Assembly: GCF_023343835.1 (NCBI RefSeq)
Contig: NC_064434.1
Span: forward strand, 19,201,505 to 19,265,504
Direction of reading: 5' to 3'
DNA from: Lagopus muta
Lineage: Eukaryota; Chordata; Aves; Galliformes; Phasianidae
DNA: 64,000 nt
Shown piece after piece: positions 1-11,803 of this stretch. The position numbers and the translations under genes were made by a program. Position 1 is the stretch's first letter. Each line of letters starts with the position of its first letter. A model generated the notes under the pieces. The model had not been told where the DNA came from. It made no database searches and was given only the letters and a program-made list of their open reading frames with translations.

Positions 1-153
1 TAGAAGAATCAACTGAAAAAGCAATCTTGATGTTCTCAAAACAGCTTTGAGCCTACTCTGATTGCTCCTGGTATGTGTTGTAGTTATACTTGCCCTTTGT
101 GTTCTGTCTGTGACAGCCATATAAAACTAACCAGAGTTTAATGCTGGCTTAAA

Positions 154-590
154 AATATAAGAAGGATATAACACTATTAGAGAGTGTTCAAAGGAGGGCT
201 ACAGAGATGAGGAAGGGTCTGGAGAAGGAGACATATGAGGAACAGCTGAGGTCCATGGCTTTGTTCAGCCCAGAGCAGAGCAGGCTGAGGGGAGATCTCG
301 TGGTGTCTGCAGCTCCTCATGGGGAGCAGAGGGGCAGCGCTGAGCTCTGCTCTCTGTGACAGTGATGGGGCCAGATGGAATGGCATGGAGCTGTGTCAGG
401 GGAGAATGGACGCTGAAATAGGCTACTCAGGGCAGTGGTCATGGCCTCATACTGTTGGAGTTCAAGAAGTGTTTGGACAACGCTCTCTGACATAGGGTTT
501 GAATTTAAGTGGCCCTGTGTGGAGCCAGGAGCTGGACTCGATGTTCCTTGTGGATCACTTCCAGTTGGGGTCATTCTATGATTCTGTGGT
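154..590 (+). mobile_element. CR1 LINE 3' fragment
   Basis: The 5'-truncated copy begins with the ATAAGAAGGA segment, carries the CR1 blocks AGCAGGCTGAGGGGAGATCT and GAGTTCAAGAAGTGTTTGG, and ends in the tail ATTCTATGATTCTGTGG. It is closely related to the copy at 38393-38910, which has about 30 additional bases in the middle. Confidence 0.9.
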
Positions 591-1533
591 TATCCATTAG
601 CTGATGAATGCGAAAGAAACTGAGAAAGATGCAGAATGGAAACTTCTAGAGTACAATCTTATTTAAAGATTAAAGATCAATTCTAGAGTACAATCTTGGT
701 GAACTAAAACTGATCCTTAATTTTGTAGCATTTTTCAAACTATTCCAATTCAGGACAAAATTCTGTGTTATCAAGTGTGCATTATTTGTGGATACCCAGA
801 TAGAATACCAGGCTTTGCTATTTGTAAGCCTTACTGCATCCTTGCAAAATAAATTAAACTAATTAAAATAAACAAACACTTGAATACTTTTGGCTCAACA
901 TTGCCATCTCCATTTTGCAAAGATGAGTGAATTCCATGATAGTTGTGACCTCAAGGTCCAATTTTATCAGGTGCATCAAATTCCATAGACAGAAAAGCTT
1001 GTGTTTCTTTACCCTTATTTCTGGTAACATGTGTCTTCAGAGTTGTACCCTAAGTTCCTATGACTGAAAACCTAACATCATATGCCAGTGGTACATAAAG
1101 TGGTACAGAGTTAGAAGTTACTGCAGGTGAAATCCTGATAGCAGTGAGGTCCTGATCACTGTAGACATGTTGATAAAAACAGATCAAAATTCAATATCAA
1201 AATTCAATTTCTTTTACTGTTCTGATCTTTGCATTTTTTTTTACTTGTGGAATGCATGGAATGCCATCATCTATTTCCCTTCGTTTTGACAAGTATCTTC
1301 TTCAGTATCTAAGAAAAGTAAATTATAATAAATTATAGCTTGAAGTGTATTCCAGTAGCCATAGTTCCATGATTTTTCAGTTAAAATCTGTTCTTTCCCA
1401 TGGCATCCCTCTGTTCTTGTTCCTGCAAAAGAATACCAGACCTTAATTTTAAATAAAGTGGGATCTGAATAGCCCATATCCAGAAGTTGATGTGAACAGT
1501 GGAACTGTCCACTTCACATTAACGTGTGAAGTG
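591..1533. other. AT-rich unique sequence, no gene seen
   Basis: Contains the 17-base duplication at 644-697 and a near-perfect repeat of ATCAAAATTCAAT around 1183-1207. Short ORFs show no family features. A 10-bp inverted repeat (1509-1534) abuts the next CR1. Confidence 0.5.
644..697 (+). repeat. Short tandem duplication
   Basis: A 17-base word TTCTAGAGTACAATCTT occurs at 644-660 and again at 681-697, spaced by 20 AT-rich bases. Local duplication in unique sequence. Confidence 0.85.
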
Positions 1534-1534
1534 G
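1509..1534. repeat. Perfect 10-bp hairpin at a CR1 5' junction
   Basis: CCACTTCACA and TGTGAAGTGG pair perfectly around a 6-base TTAACG loop, ending at the start of the truncated CR1 at 1534. Confidence 0.85.
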
Positions 1535-1925
1535 AGCTGGGAATGTTCAGCCTGGAGAAGAGGAGGCTCAGGGGAGACCTTATTGCTCTCTATAACTTCC
1601 TGAAGGGAGGTTGTAGTGAGCTGGGGGTCGGCCTCTTCTCTCGTGTCGTTAGTGATAGGACCAGGGGGAATGGTTTCAAGCTACGGCAGGGGAGATTCAG
1701 GCTGGACATGAGGAAGTATTACTTTTCAGAAAGGGTGGTCAGGCACTGGAATGGACTGCCCAGGGAGGTGGTGGAGTCACCGACCCTGGGGGTGTTCAAG
1801 GAAAGACTGGATGTTGCGTTGAGGGACATGGTTTAGTAGGAGCTATTGGGAATAGGTGAACGATTGGACTGGGTGATCTTTTAGGTCTTTTCCAACCTTA
1901 GTGATTCTATGATTCTATGATTCTA
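1534..1925 (+). mobile_element. CR1 LINE, ORF2 C-terminus and 3' tail
   Basis: The frame reads from about 1539 to 1836 without a stop and encodes the end of the CR1 ORF2 polyprotein: [18 protein letters not shown] near the start and [15 protein letters not shown] later. It is followed by a short 3' UTR and the octamer tail GATTCTATGATTCTATGATTC. It is 5'-truncated and lacks endonuclease and RT, so it is immobile, but the intact frame suggests a fairly young copy. Confidence 0.93.
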
Positions 1926-4900
1926 AGTTTGATTGTACTGTACTGATGATTATTTCATATTTTGACCCCTTGCTCCAGAGCACTTATTCATATTCAGGGA
2001 AACATTTCAAACCAAGCAGCTGTTCATATTTGCTACATAGGAAACGAAAGCCCTTCACTTTCTCTCACCATCCTGCTGGCTAATACTTTGCTAGTGATAA
2101 TAGTATGAGAAAATGCAGGTGTATTTTTTTAACTTCAGTTTTATACACAGCAGGTTTAATGTCCTATCCACAGATCAATTTTGATTTATTCTAAGCATCC
2201 ATGGTATGAGATGAATGGCTTCCACCTCAGTACCACAAGTTTAAATAAGCCATAAATCACTTTTTGTTGGGGTTCGGATACATGATAGGTCAAGCTGTCT
2301 TAATGTTTGTGTCAGTCTGTCGTAAAAGCACTTGCAGAAATCTGGAATACCCATTCTCCCCATCCAAAATCTGTATTTACTCAGCAATCTTTTGTTCTTC
2401 TATTTGTTAGTGATTGTTGAGACAAAACATACACAACTTCTGTTTTTAGTTCAGCCTTTGACAGAGCACAATTTAAATCTGAAATGTTTAAAGCGAGTCA
2501 TGATGTCTGTAGAAAGTCTTAAATGCAAAGTGAATCTAAGGGACTTTTAGAATTGAGCAGTGTAATAATTATCTGAACTTTTATACTATCAAGCAGTGTG
2601 AAGCCATATTGGTTTAGTCCATTGAAATGCAAATATACTTGTTCCAGAATTATGTTGCTTTATAATCTTTTGGAGATTTACTGGATTAGGTACCTGTGTA
2701 GTAAAAATAACTGCATGGAATCAGTGGATTTTATTTTATTGTAAAACATTTTCAACTGTATTCAACTTCACCTTCAAACTGTTAAGAGTTTGGTAGTTGA
2801 TTTTTCTTGATTGATTAATATAAACATTTATTGCTTTGTTCCAGGGCTGCAGTATGTAGCCCTCATTCACAAAAACACTTTTTGACCTCAACTGCATTTC
2901 TCTTTGACAGAGAATGGCCCTTAGGCATATTTTTAGGATCAGGTGGTTGCAAAACAACCCAATAACTTCTGTCAATATTTCCCTTTTTGGCTAAATAAAA
3001 ATAAATAAATGAACAAATAAATAATAATAAAAGTTGACATTTCTACGGTTTAAAAAAAAAAAACACCTGGATTTTATTTTGTAAATGGTATGTGACTGAC
3101 TTGATTCCAATGCATTTTAAGAACTGAAACTGGGGCACGCTGGGTCACGGTGCTGTTATCACCTTCAATTTATAGGCAGCTGGTAGCCCTTTGCAGGCTG
3201 TCTGTATGAGCCTGCATCTGGATGTAAGGAGTAGGCACTGTGCTGAGCCTCCTCCCTTTGCTTGTGGTGGAAGATAACTGTGAAGATCACTGTGGGAAGA
3301 TGGACTGATCCTTCCAGGAGCTGAGGGAAAAAGATTGCATCTGTCCAGGCCCCACCTGGGTTCTCTGAATGTGAACAGATACACATAACAAGACAATGAA
3401 AGGGAGAAAAAAAAGATGGAGGAACTATGGGAAAAAAAACAAACATAATGCATAAACTTCAGTAAACTTCCAATCAGTAGACACATCCTTTTTGCATAAC
3501 TTGTTGAATTTGCAGTAAGTGCTATATCTAAAAAGTCTACGTGTTTCTGATCCTGTCAGGTACAGGGTTGTCTGAGTTCATCTTTCAGGGAGCGCCCAAC
3601 CCCATGGATGGCTCTGAGGCATAATGCACAAAAAAGATGAGTCAATTTTTCTCAAACCAGTTTTCTCACTGGGAAAATATTCCTCCAGGCCACCCGTCAG
3701 CGAGTACTTATTTGCCCAGTAAATGCTATGGAGGTAAGATTTATGACCACGTCGTTAATAACACTGATTGACAAAGAACTTCCTCAGAACTCTTTGATCT
3801 CCAGGCAAACATGATACCTGTGTAACATAGTACATTATACATTTACAGCCAGACGTGTGCATTTGGGTCAGGGTTGTTGTTTTTTTAATCCCTGTGATCA
3901 GTATTTGGGGCTGACCCACGCTCGCTTTGAATGGTGGCTTCTTTTTATCTCTTACAGGATAGAACAGAAGGGCACTCCTCTTTAGAAAGCTAGAGTGACT
4001 CTCTAAGCTAGAATTTGCTAAAGGTAAATCCATTATTTTGTCTATACTGAACAGATTAGATCATAGTTCTGATTGGCTTTCCTTAAGGATCATCTTCATC
4101 ATTTTCCATGTTGTCTGAAGGCATCCGCTCCACAGCTGCCCTGAAGGAACTGTAAGGGGGAGAGGGTGGGAGGCCTCGGCAGGCATAAATGCAGTGCTTC
4201 GATGTTCCTTTTTATTGAGGCTATTTTGTATTTCATGACTCACTGCTGTTTGTGCCTTGCAGCAGCTGTAGGAGTTTATATTTATTGGAACCCACTACAA
4301 TTAGTCTTCTTTTTAATAAAACAGTTTTCAGTTATAAAATGAACTTGTGTCCAAGGAGAGAATTTTCCCAGTTAATTTGGAAAAAAAAAATCTAAAGAAA
4401 AGATGGCCTAATAAACCTATTTATTCCTTCTTTGGTCATCTACATTTTTTTATTATTATTATTTTATATTATAAGTAGGTATCCCTTCCACCATATTTCA
4501 TGTTACATATTTCTGACATCAGTGAAATATTAGCAGACAAAATACTGTCAAATGACAGATAACTTTCATTCTGAGAAGACATCTCTTCTAAGTTCTGAAA
4601 AACATGGTTTATAGCTTACATTTTGTGGCTATCTTTCATCCCAGATTCTGTTACCATTGTCTGCAGCTGCTGCATCTAATAGATATTTGCAGAGAGAGAG
4701 GAAATCTCTCTTATGGGACCAACTCCAGAGGCATTCAGAAACACTGGCCTTTCTCAATTGCTTATGCAGGGAATTTATTTATTTATTTATTTTTCTGTAG
4801 AGGGGAATTGCTTCATTAGGCATGAACAGTTTAGGTACAAAATGAATTAAACAGTCAAGTCTCTGCTGGTGACTGCAGTGAAAACCTCGAAAACACGTTC

Positions 4901-5374
4901 TGAACGTGCAGAAGAAAGAAGGAGGAAGGCAGAATCGGCTTCAGAAACAAATCCCAGGGCTGTGCCAACTTCGTGACTTGGAGGGTCTGGCTCCTGCTGT
5001 TTGAATGCATGCACTGGATGATGCAGCAATCAGCCTCGCGTTTGCTTCTTCCTGTCTATCTGGATTTCCTTCAGTTTTGCTTTTAGCAAACCCAGCCTTC
5101 CACAGCTGCAAATACACCAGGGAAGCTCTTGACAAAGAACAACATTCAGCACACTGCAGATCTTGCTGAGGTCCAATAGGAGAAGCCACATGCAACTCTG
5201 CTTGGCGGACTGGTTGCCCATCCCACAGGCCAGTGGTGGAGCACAGTAGCACAAGGGGCTCACGTGGGGACCTGTGCACTACGGGTGTACTCTTCATCTG
5301 GAAGAACAATTTTTCACACTGTTCTCATGCTGGAGGGTTTGCAGATGATTGGGGTGATACTGGTGTATGGGAAG
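1926..5374. other. AT-rich intergenic or intronic sequence
   Basis: No gene recognised. Holds low-complexity AAATAAATAA runs at about 2990-3035, an A12 run near 3052 and an (ATTT)n run at 4773-4794. The ORFs of up to 122 codons at 3145-3486 and 4941-5309 lack family motifs and look like chance. Confidence 0.5.
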
Positions 5375-5656
5375 AGGCAAAGTCTGATAGTGATGTGACA
5401 AGGAGGAATGGATCTAAACTAAAAGAGGGAAAATATAGGCTGGATGTTAGGGAGAAATTCTTTACTCAGAGGGTTCTGAGGCACTGGAATAGGTTGCCCA
5501 GAGAGACAGTGAGTGCCCCATCCCTGGGAATGCTCAGGATCAGGCTGGAAGAAGCACTGAGCATCCTGGTCTGGTGGGCGACATACCTGCCCACGGCACG
5601 GGGGTTGGAACTGGGTGATTTTTAAGGTCCATTCTAACCTAAGCCATTCCATGAAA
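5375..5656 (+). mobile_element. CR1 LINE 3' fragment
   Basis: Translated C-terminal ORF2 blocks are RRNGSKLKEGKYRLDVREKF and VLRHWNRLPRETVSAPSLGM, then a diverged 3' UTR ending CCTAAGCCATTCCATGA. It is 5'-truncated with a decayed tail and lies directly upstream of the CpG-rich island at 5.69 kb. Confidence 0.9.
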
Positions 5657-5759
5657 GCCCCGGAAGGTCAGACAGTGCCTGCAGAAGGGAGGTGGAGGAG
5701 GAAGGTGGGATGGGGAACAGAGCTGCGAGGAAGGCGTGTGGCGGCAGTGCGGCGGCAGG

Positions 5760-5774
5760 CCGCTAGGGGGAGCT
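5760..5774 (+). promoter_or_regulatory. CTCF-like motif 1
   Basis: CCGCTAGGGGGAGCT matches the commonly cited core CCASYAGRKGGCRSY at 13 of 15 positions, including the central TAGGGGG. Confidence 0.6.
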
Positions 5775-5823
5775 GCCGCGCCGGGCTGCGGGCGGAGCGG
5801 GGAGCCGACATGTCCTCCTGGCG

Positions 5824-5838
5824 CCGGAAGGGGGCAGT
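5824..5838 (+). promoter_or_regulatory. CTCF-like motif 2 overlapping an ETS core
   Basis: CCGGAAGGGGGCAGT matches the same CTCF core at 13 of 15 positions and is in the same orientation 64 bp downstream of motif 1. Its first seven bases are also an ETS/GABP-type core. Confidence 0.55.
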
Positions 5839-5940
5839 GCTGCTGAGCGGGAACCGAAGCCCTCCAGGATCATCCCGACCTTAAGTTTGGCGGCGAGAAC
5901 AGCGAGCGACGCGCTGGCTGGAGTCTTCTAATAATGTCTT

Positions 5941-8900
5941 ACTCTTGGCTCTGCCGCGTTACAACTGAAATGCCACCGCTCTGCCTTCCAAACATCACTG
6001 CAAAGCCCCTGTGCTCCGTGCGGTGTGGTCACAGAGGTCCATTCATCGGCTCGCCAGGGCTCGTAGTGCCGCAGGAGGCATTGCTGTGCTCCTGGGGGAG
6101 AGCACAGTATGCAGAAATAAATGATAGATAAGTAATGGCTCCGTCCTAAGATAACGAGGCTCTTCTCCTGAATGCAGATGAGGAATTCATCAAAACGAGA
6201 AGGCTAATGTAAACTCCTAAGTGTTTAAATCATCTAAACGGTGCGTGAGAAGGGCTGCCCGGCTGCGTGCCGCCTCAGGCAGTAGGTCAGAGCGTAGCTA
6301 ACATCAATCCACGGAGCAGCAGCAGTGTGCACCCGCTGCCACGGTCGGGGAAAATGCCCCGTGGACAAAGCACTCTGCTTACAGAGGGCTGGGGATGAGG
6401 AGTAAAGGGTATTGCCCCGGGGCTTGTGGCAGCCTGGTGCACTCTGTCAAGGGAGGCACTCGCTATTCATATTCTCCATTTATTTTCCAGCGTGTTATGA
6501 AGTTAGTGGAGCAGGTTTACCCTGCAGCACTCTCCCAGCATCTGAAAAGCAGCAGAAAAGAATGTCCAGAGGGGGATAAAAAATAAAGTCATTGGCCAGC
6601 TGTAATGTATTACAGATAAGAGAGGGAACAATAGTGAGGCTGCCTGCAGGCTGCGGCGTGCTTGGGAGAAATGGAGTGTTTGGAGAGGCAGAGAGTGAAG
6701 AAAATTGGTAATTTTCAAAGAAAGACAAATGTCAGATCCAACAGATAACAATGAAGCATCAAACTAAAATACAATTTAAGTAGAACCTGGTAAATAACTA
6801 CTGAAAGACATTGTGCAGTTTCCTTGTTCCTAGTAATACCCAGAGTGACATGAGCATCTGCCAGCTAGATCCCAGCCAGAAGCAGGTCTGAGCACTGCCC
6901 ACGGATTACCTGCAGTGTTTAACCCACTGCCAGGCACAGCTTTGGCATGTGCTAGACAAGCTCCCCAGTCCTGCCCAGGCCAGTTCCCAGCAGGTTGCAC
7001 GAATGAGACTGCATTGGTCTGGATCCCTGCACTCCGTCCTCCAATTGGTGCTGAGGCTTTGCACCATAAACACCTCCACACTGGGTTGTGGGTCTTGTAA
7101 AACCTACCACCACCCTCTTACCAGAGGGAAAAAAAGAATTAGTTGACCAAACCCACACAATTTTCAGACACTGCTTAGCTGAAAATGTCCTCCCACAGAA
7201 TAATCCTGATGGCACAGGACACTAGATGAGATGCTGAGGGTATGCAGGCCAAGTGCTGTGTATAGTGCATGAGTTGCCCATGAATCTCCATGGCAAGGAT
7301 TGGTTTCCAAATCCATTTCAATTTTAATATGCACTGTAAGCAGAGCCTCAGATCTCCATGAAGGCATGTATTGCTGCTCTGTAAGTGCTTTGAGGGAACT
7401 AAAACAGTGCACGTGAGTAAACTGAGCTCTGTGTCACAAAGCTTATGAAAGAGTGAGAGGTTCAGTAGGGTAGGAGAGGTCACCGTGTCTTGGGATGGGG
7501 TTAACAACACAAGCAGCAGCTGCCTGGCTGCAGTTATTCATGGGATGGAAACTCTTCCTGCAGCCTTGGCTGAAGCTCTGCATGAAGGGCGATGGTTGGC
7601 TGGGAGGAATGAACGGCAACAGCCAGTTGGCTTTTTCTCATTAGGTGATTCTGTCAGGAATGACTTCTTCAACCAAACAAAACTCTTTCCAAGACAATAA
7701 TAACATTTTTCCTGACTTGTGAAAGCAATTAAATGCTTGCTTTTCATCTAATAGATTGACATACCACTACCAAAATAGGTGCTAACATGTTTATATGCTG
7801 AATTCTCAGTTTCTGATAGACTTATGCAAAAGGACATTAAGAAATACTATGACAACATCTTCCCAAAAAAGCTCAAAAAGTAATAACTGTGATTAATGAC
7901 AAGAGAAATCAGAGAACATAACTCATGTTGAAAGGTTTGGAATTTTAACACTTCTAACTGCAGCTCTGATTTTTGACCAGCTCTCAGAGCTGCTCTCAGG
8001 AGTTGTCCACATGCTCGGTGATTGCTGCTTTCTTCAGAGATTATAATCTCCTTCAAGCAGAGACTCATCTTCTTGCACAACTTTGAATGCCACTGAAGTC
8101 AGAAACTGCACAGCCATCAACACCGAGATAATGCAGAAGATATGAAGGAAAAAGAATCTGCCTTTGAACTGAATGTGAGTGAAAATACGTTTCCAAAATC
8201 TGACATGACCCAGAGCCCTGCTGTGGTGCTCACACTGCCAGTGCTCAGTAGTTCCAAGTCATAACATTGCCCGTGGTTTATTCCCGCAACAAAATAAAGG
8301 CTGTTGTGCTGTGACTCGCTTAGCAGGGTTTTGACCTGTGTGTGAACTTCATGAGGTGGCTGAGGGAAGGACATTCACAGGCACAAAACCTACATTTGTG
8401 ACATTTCCAAGGTCGTCTCTGCCTTTCCCAAAATGTTTGAGGGATCTAAAATGAGAAAGATGAGAAGCACCCATAGCAGGGCACACATGTATGGCTCAGT
8501 GCTGTCAAGGTCAAGGTGCCAAAGATGCTCTGATACTGTTAATGTCACATTTGCACTAACTCACCCAGCATTGCATAGAAGCTGGAAGCCACTCAGGGTA
8601 CTCTGTATCTGCAATAACCCACCAGGTAGCCATACACATAGGGAAGGGCTGAGGGAAGGAAGAAGAGTGGTTTATTTGGGACTGGAAAAGGACCTGTGAC
8701 ACCACCAGTTTCCTAAATGTCATCCTCATGACCCATGCACACCCTGAGCCTGTGTGCAGCATGCAGAGAAAGGACGGGTCAGCAAAGCACCCAGCACAGG
8801 TGGGGAATAGATGGAAATCTGCCCCAGAAATTAAACAGTGGATACTAGAAAGCAATGTCCATACTTTGGTGATGGTCTGCTCACTGATCTGAACTTCTTC

Positions 8901-9065
8901 ACAAACACTGTATTCAATGTGACCTCTTAAATATGATGATGAATATGTAGGACAACACAGTTTACTTCGTTTTGCTAATGTGATCCAGCACATTCAGATC
9001 TGGGAAAAACAAAACAAAACAAAAACAAGAAACAAAAAAATCCTACACTTCCAGGTCATGTCAGA
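5941..9065. other. Intergenic sequence, no gene seen
   Basis: Mixed-composition unique sequence. ORFs up to 145 codons (for example minus 8556-8993) have no recognisable domains. No repeat recognised except an A-rich tract with CAAAA units at about 9003-9041. Confidence 0.45.
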
Positions 9066-9355
9066 TATCATAGAATCTTAGAATTGTCTGAGTTGAAAGG
9101 GACCTTCAAAGGTCAACTACTTCAACCCCTCTGCAATGAAAAGGGACACCTACAGCTAGATCACATTGCTCACAGTTCTGTCCAGAGTCATCTTCAGCGT
9201 TTCTGAGGATGGGGCGTCTACCACCTTTCTGGGTAACCTGTTCCAGTGCCTCACCACTCTTATTACAAAGAACTTTTCCTTATATCCAGTCTAAATCTCC
9301 CCTCTTAGTTTGAAACCATTTCCCCTTGTCCTATGTCTTTTCTGTACTGAGAGCA
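9066..9355 (-). mobile_element. CR1 LINE 3' fragment
   Basis: Begins on the + strand with the reverse tail ATCATAGAATCTTAGAATTG and GAGTTGAAAGGGACC, then the complement of the CR1 3' UTR and of the ORF2 C-terminus (GGTAACCTGTTCCAGTGCCT, AAACCATTTCCCCTTGTCCT). 5'-truncated minus-strand copy with moderate divergence. Confidence 0.92.
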
Positions 9356-11442
9356 AAAAAGACATAAATGTAGTTACAGCTTTCCTTACTCTCCAGGGAC
9401 AACCACCCACATGTTCTTACTGCTTCACACTTTAGAGAAACTCTTCCCAGTGTATTTCTCCTTCATGATGAATGCCAAAGCCTCCCGACCCCAGAAGCCT
9501 CACTGCAACACACAGTGTCACGGGAGCATTCACACTTCTGGGCTCAGGAAGCTGACAGGAACAAGCTGTCTTTGGGCTGTTCTGGAAATTCAACAGTGCT
9601 CCTCCAAGTGTGGCTGCTTTTCAAATGCAGGAAAGATAAAAGGACTGGATTATATCCACTGCATCCTGACACTGCTAAATGCAATTGACCTCTTCTACTC
9701 ACTCCAATTCCAAAACACGTCCTGTTATTCAGTATTAAATTTCTTTTGGCATGCAATGTATAACAGAAATGGTATATAGATTAAAAATGCAGGCATTCAT
9801 CTTTTCCTGGAGATATTTCACATGTGGCGAGGCTGCCACATGTCAGTTATTAAAAACAAACCCAACCAACTAATGCCGAGGTAGAAGAAAAATGACTTGA
9901 TACAATTCATGACTGAAACCTGTAGCTCTTGCAGAGGTTCTAGCCTGGCTCTGGAGGCCAGCCTTCTGCTGACCGATATGCAGACAGATGCCAGCCCACA
10001 GCCCTCCCCAGGAGTACCTGGCCCTACCCTCACCACCTCTATTGTTGCCTTTCTTCCTTCCTCCCTGATGTGGGCCCATCCTCACTCTTCATGCTTTCCT
10101 GCTTGATTTATCTGACCTTTATGGTGTCTCCTTTCCCATTTTCTTCTGTATGTTGCTCAGAGAAGACAGATAGTGGGAAAACCCTAAAAGCATGGCTATG
10201 GGCTGACAGCTACAGGGACCTGCTGGAGCTACCAAGTTTTGCAAGCTGCCTCTCTCAGTCAGTCTTGGGCATTTAATGGGAACTTTGGACCAAACTGGAC
10301 ATTTCTCAAATCACATTCATTAGTGAGAGCCTTAGTATGTGTCCAAGATGTGATTTGCCAAGTCATCCAACATACTGAGCAATGAAACACTGACTGGAGG
10401 CAGTGGGGACAGCATCCTGAGAGCCACCACAGTTAGTCACCAACGTGGTGGGAACCACCAGGAACCACCATCACCACAATATCCATCACCAGAACAAATA
10501 ACCCCCTGAAATGTTGATCATGTTGCTCAGGAGGATTGAGAACCTGCTTCTGGAAGTGAAGATGAACATTGTCATTCTACTGCCAAAAACTCTGGCATGT
10601 ACTGTTTAATGTGTACATATTTTCCTTTGGACAGATGTGGCCATAAGTTCCTTAAAGCATTCCTGCATAAAATGGAAGCATAGTATGCAATACAGCATGT
10701 GGCAGATGCATTCAAGGTACATTCTGTGTTCTCCTTAAATAGGAAGTGTTTGTTTAATCCATCATTACTCATTGTAATTAAATGTTGCTGTTGTTATTCC
10801 TTTTAGCACCAATTAAAAGTTGTTCTGTACTTCTTTGCCCAAATAGTTTTGGCCAACTCAGTACTTAACACAAGGTTGTAACCTGAAGGCTCAAGCCTTG
10901 TGGAAGCTTGTGCACATGAATAATTTATAAACGGAGGAATGGCTGCCATTAACCTAAGTAAAACTACTGAAAAGAGCAAAGTAGCTCATGCTTGAGTTCT
11001 TGGAGGGAATTGACCTCAACTTGCTCTTCAAATCTAGACTACCCTATTAAAAAGCTTGCTTGTCTGGTTTTTATGTGTTCTATACAACCTGGAAACACAG
11101 ATTTAAAAATTGCCTTTAAACTCGAAGTTAGACTGAACTTCCATAAAGGCTATAATATTGCAGACAGCATCATGAACCAAAGAGTTCCTGTGCTCCCTGG
11201 GTAACTCGATGTCCAGTAGTTCTGTGACTTGGAGGAGGTAGATGGGATTGCCATTTACATTTATAGGTCAGTTCTGTCAATGCTTCAAAGCAGACATCAT
11301 TTTCAGTGGGGTTCATTTTTTACCATTTGCTGCAGTATTTTTAATGCAAAATGAAATCCCTGGGAAAAAAAATAGTTACAGCATTCTTAGATTTTCCTCA
11401 AGCAGAGACAAAGCAGAGAAAATTGTAAAGGATGATGAAACT
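9356..11442. other. Intergenic sequence, no gene seen
   Basis: Unique sequence. A small run of ACCACCA-type repeats is present near 10440-10485. No supportable gene; the + frame at 9411-9779 has no known features. Confidence 0.45.
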
Positions 11443-11612
11443 ATCATAAAATCATAGAATCATAGAATTATAGTACGGTTTGTGTTGGAAGACACCTCAA
11501 GGATCATCAAGCTTCTGTATGTAGGGCCATCAACCTCCACATTTAATACTAGACCAGGCTGCCCAGGGCCCCATCCAGCCTGGCCTTAAAAACCTCCAGG
11601 GACGGAGCACAA
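11443..11612 (-). mobile_element. CR1 LINE 3' end fragment
   Basis: Starts with tandem CATAGAAT octamers (ATCATAGAATCATAGAATTA), then GTTGGAAGACACCTCAAGGA and the diagnostic CAGGCTGCCCAGGGCCCCAT. Only about 170 bases of CR1 3' UTR remain. Confidence 0.92.
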
Positions 11613-11803
11613 AAAACTGTAGGAAAAATTCTGAGAAGAGCAAAGTTCTTCCTGCTTACCAAGGAGTGAAATGTAACTTGGTTTACTTGTTACATCAGGA
11701 ACACGGCACTGCTTTTTCAGGGTATTCAGCCTGATGATGGATTCTGTCCACTGCACTCCAGAAAATCTCCACAGATTTCAGGGATTGAAGTTGCAATAGA
11801 AAT

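Larger units (their letters stand above)
5690..5940. promoter_or_regulatory. Orphan CpG-rich island
   Basis: A short CG-dense block abruptly set in AT-rich DNA directly downstream of a CR1 copy. It contains many CG dinucleotides, two CTCF-like motifs and an ETS-type CCGGAAG core. No coding sequence that I recognise starts from it; the small + frame at 5615-5884 has no family features. It could be a promoter of an unannotated noncoding RNA, an insulator or a distal regulatory element. Confidence 0.55.

Noticed and set aside
1492..1836. 114-codon + frame as a host gene
   Set aside because: From about residue 17 onward it is the C-terminus of CR1 ORF2, ending just before the CR1 3' UTR and tail.
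8556..8993. 145-codon minus frame
   Set aside because: No known motif, unusual Cys/Trp content, no promoter or splice context; consistent with chance.
9066..9355. Tandem octamer tails considered as a CRISPR-like or satellite array
   Set aside because: The CATAGAAT octamers are the standard CR1 3' tail and are followed by CR1 3' UTR and ORF2 sequence; there are no spacers.
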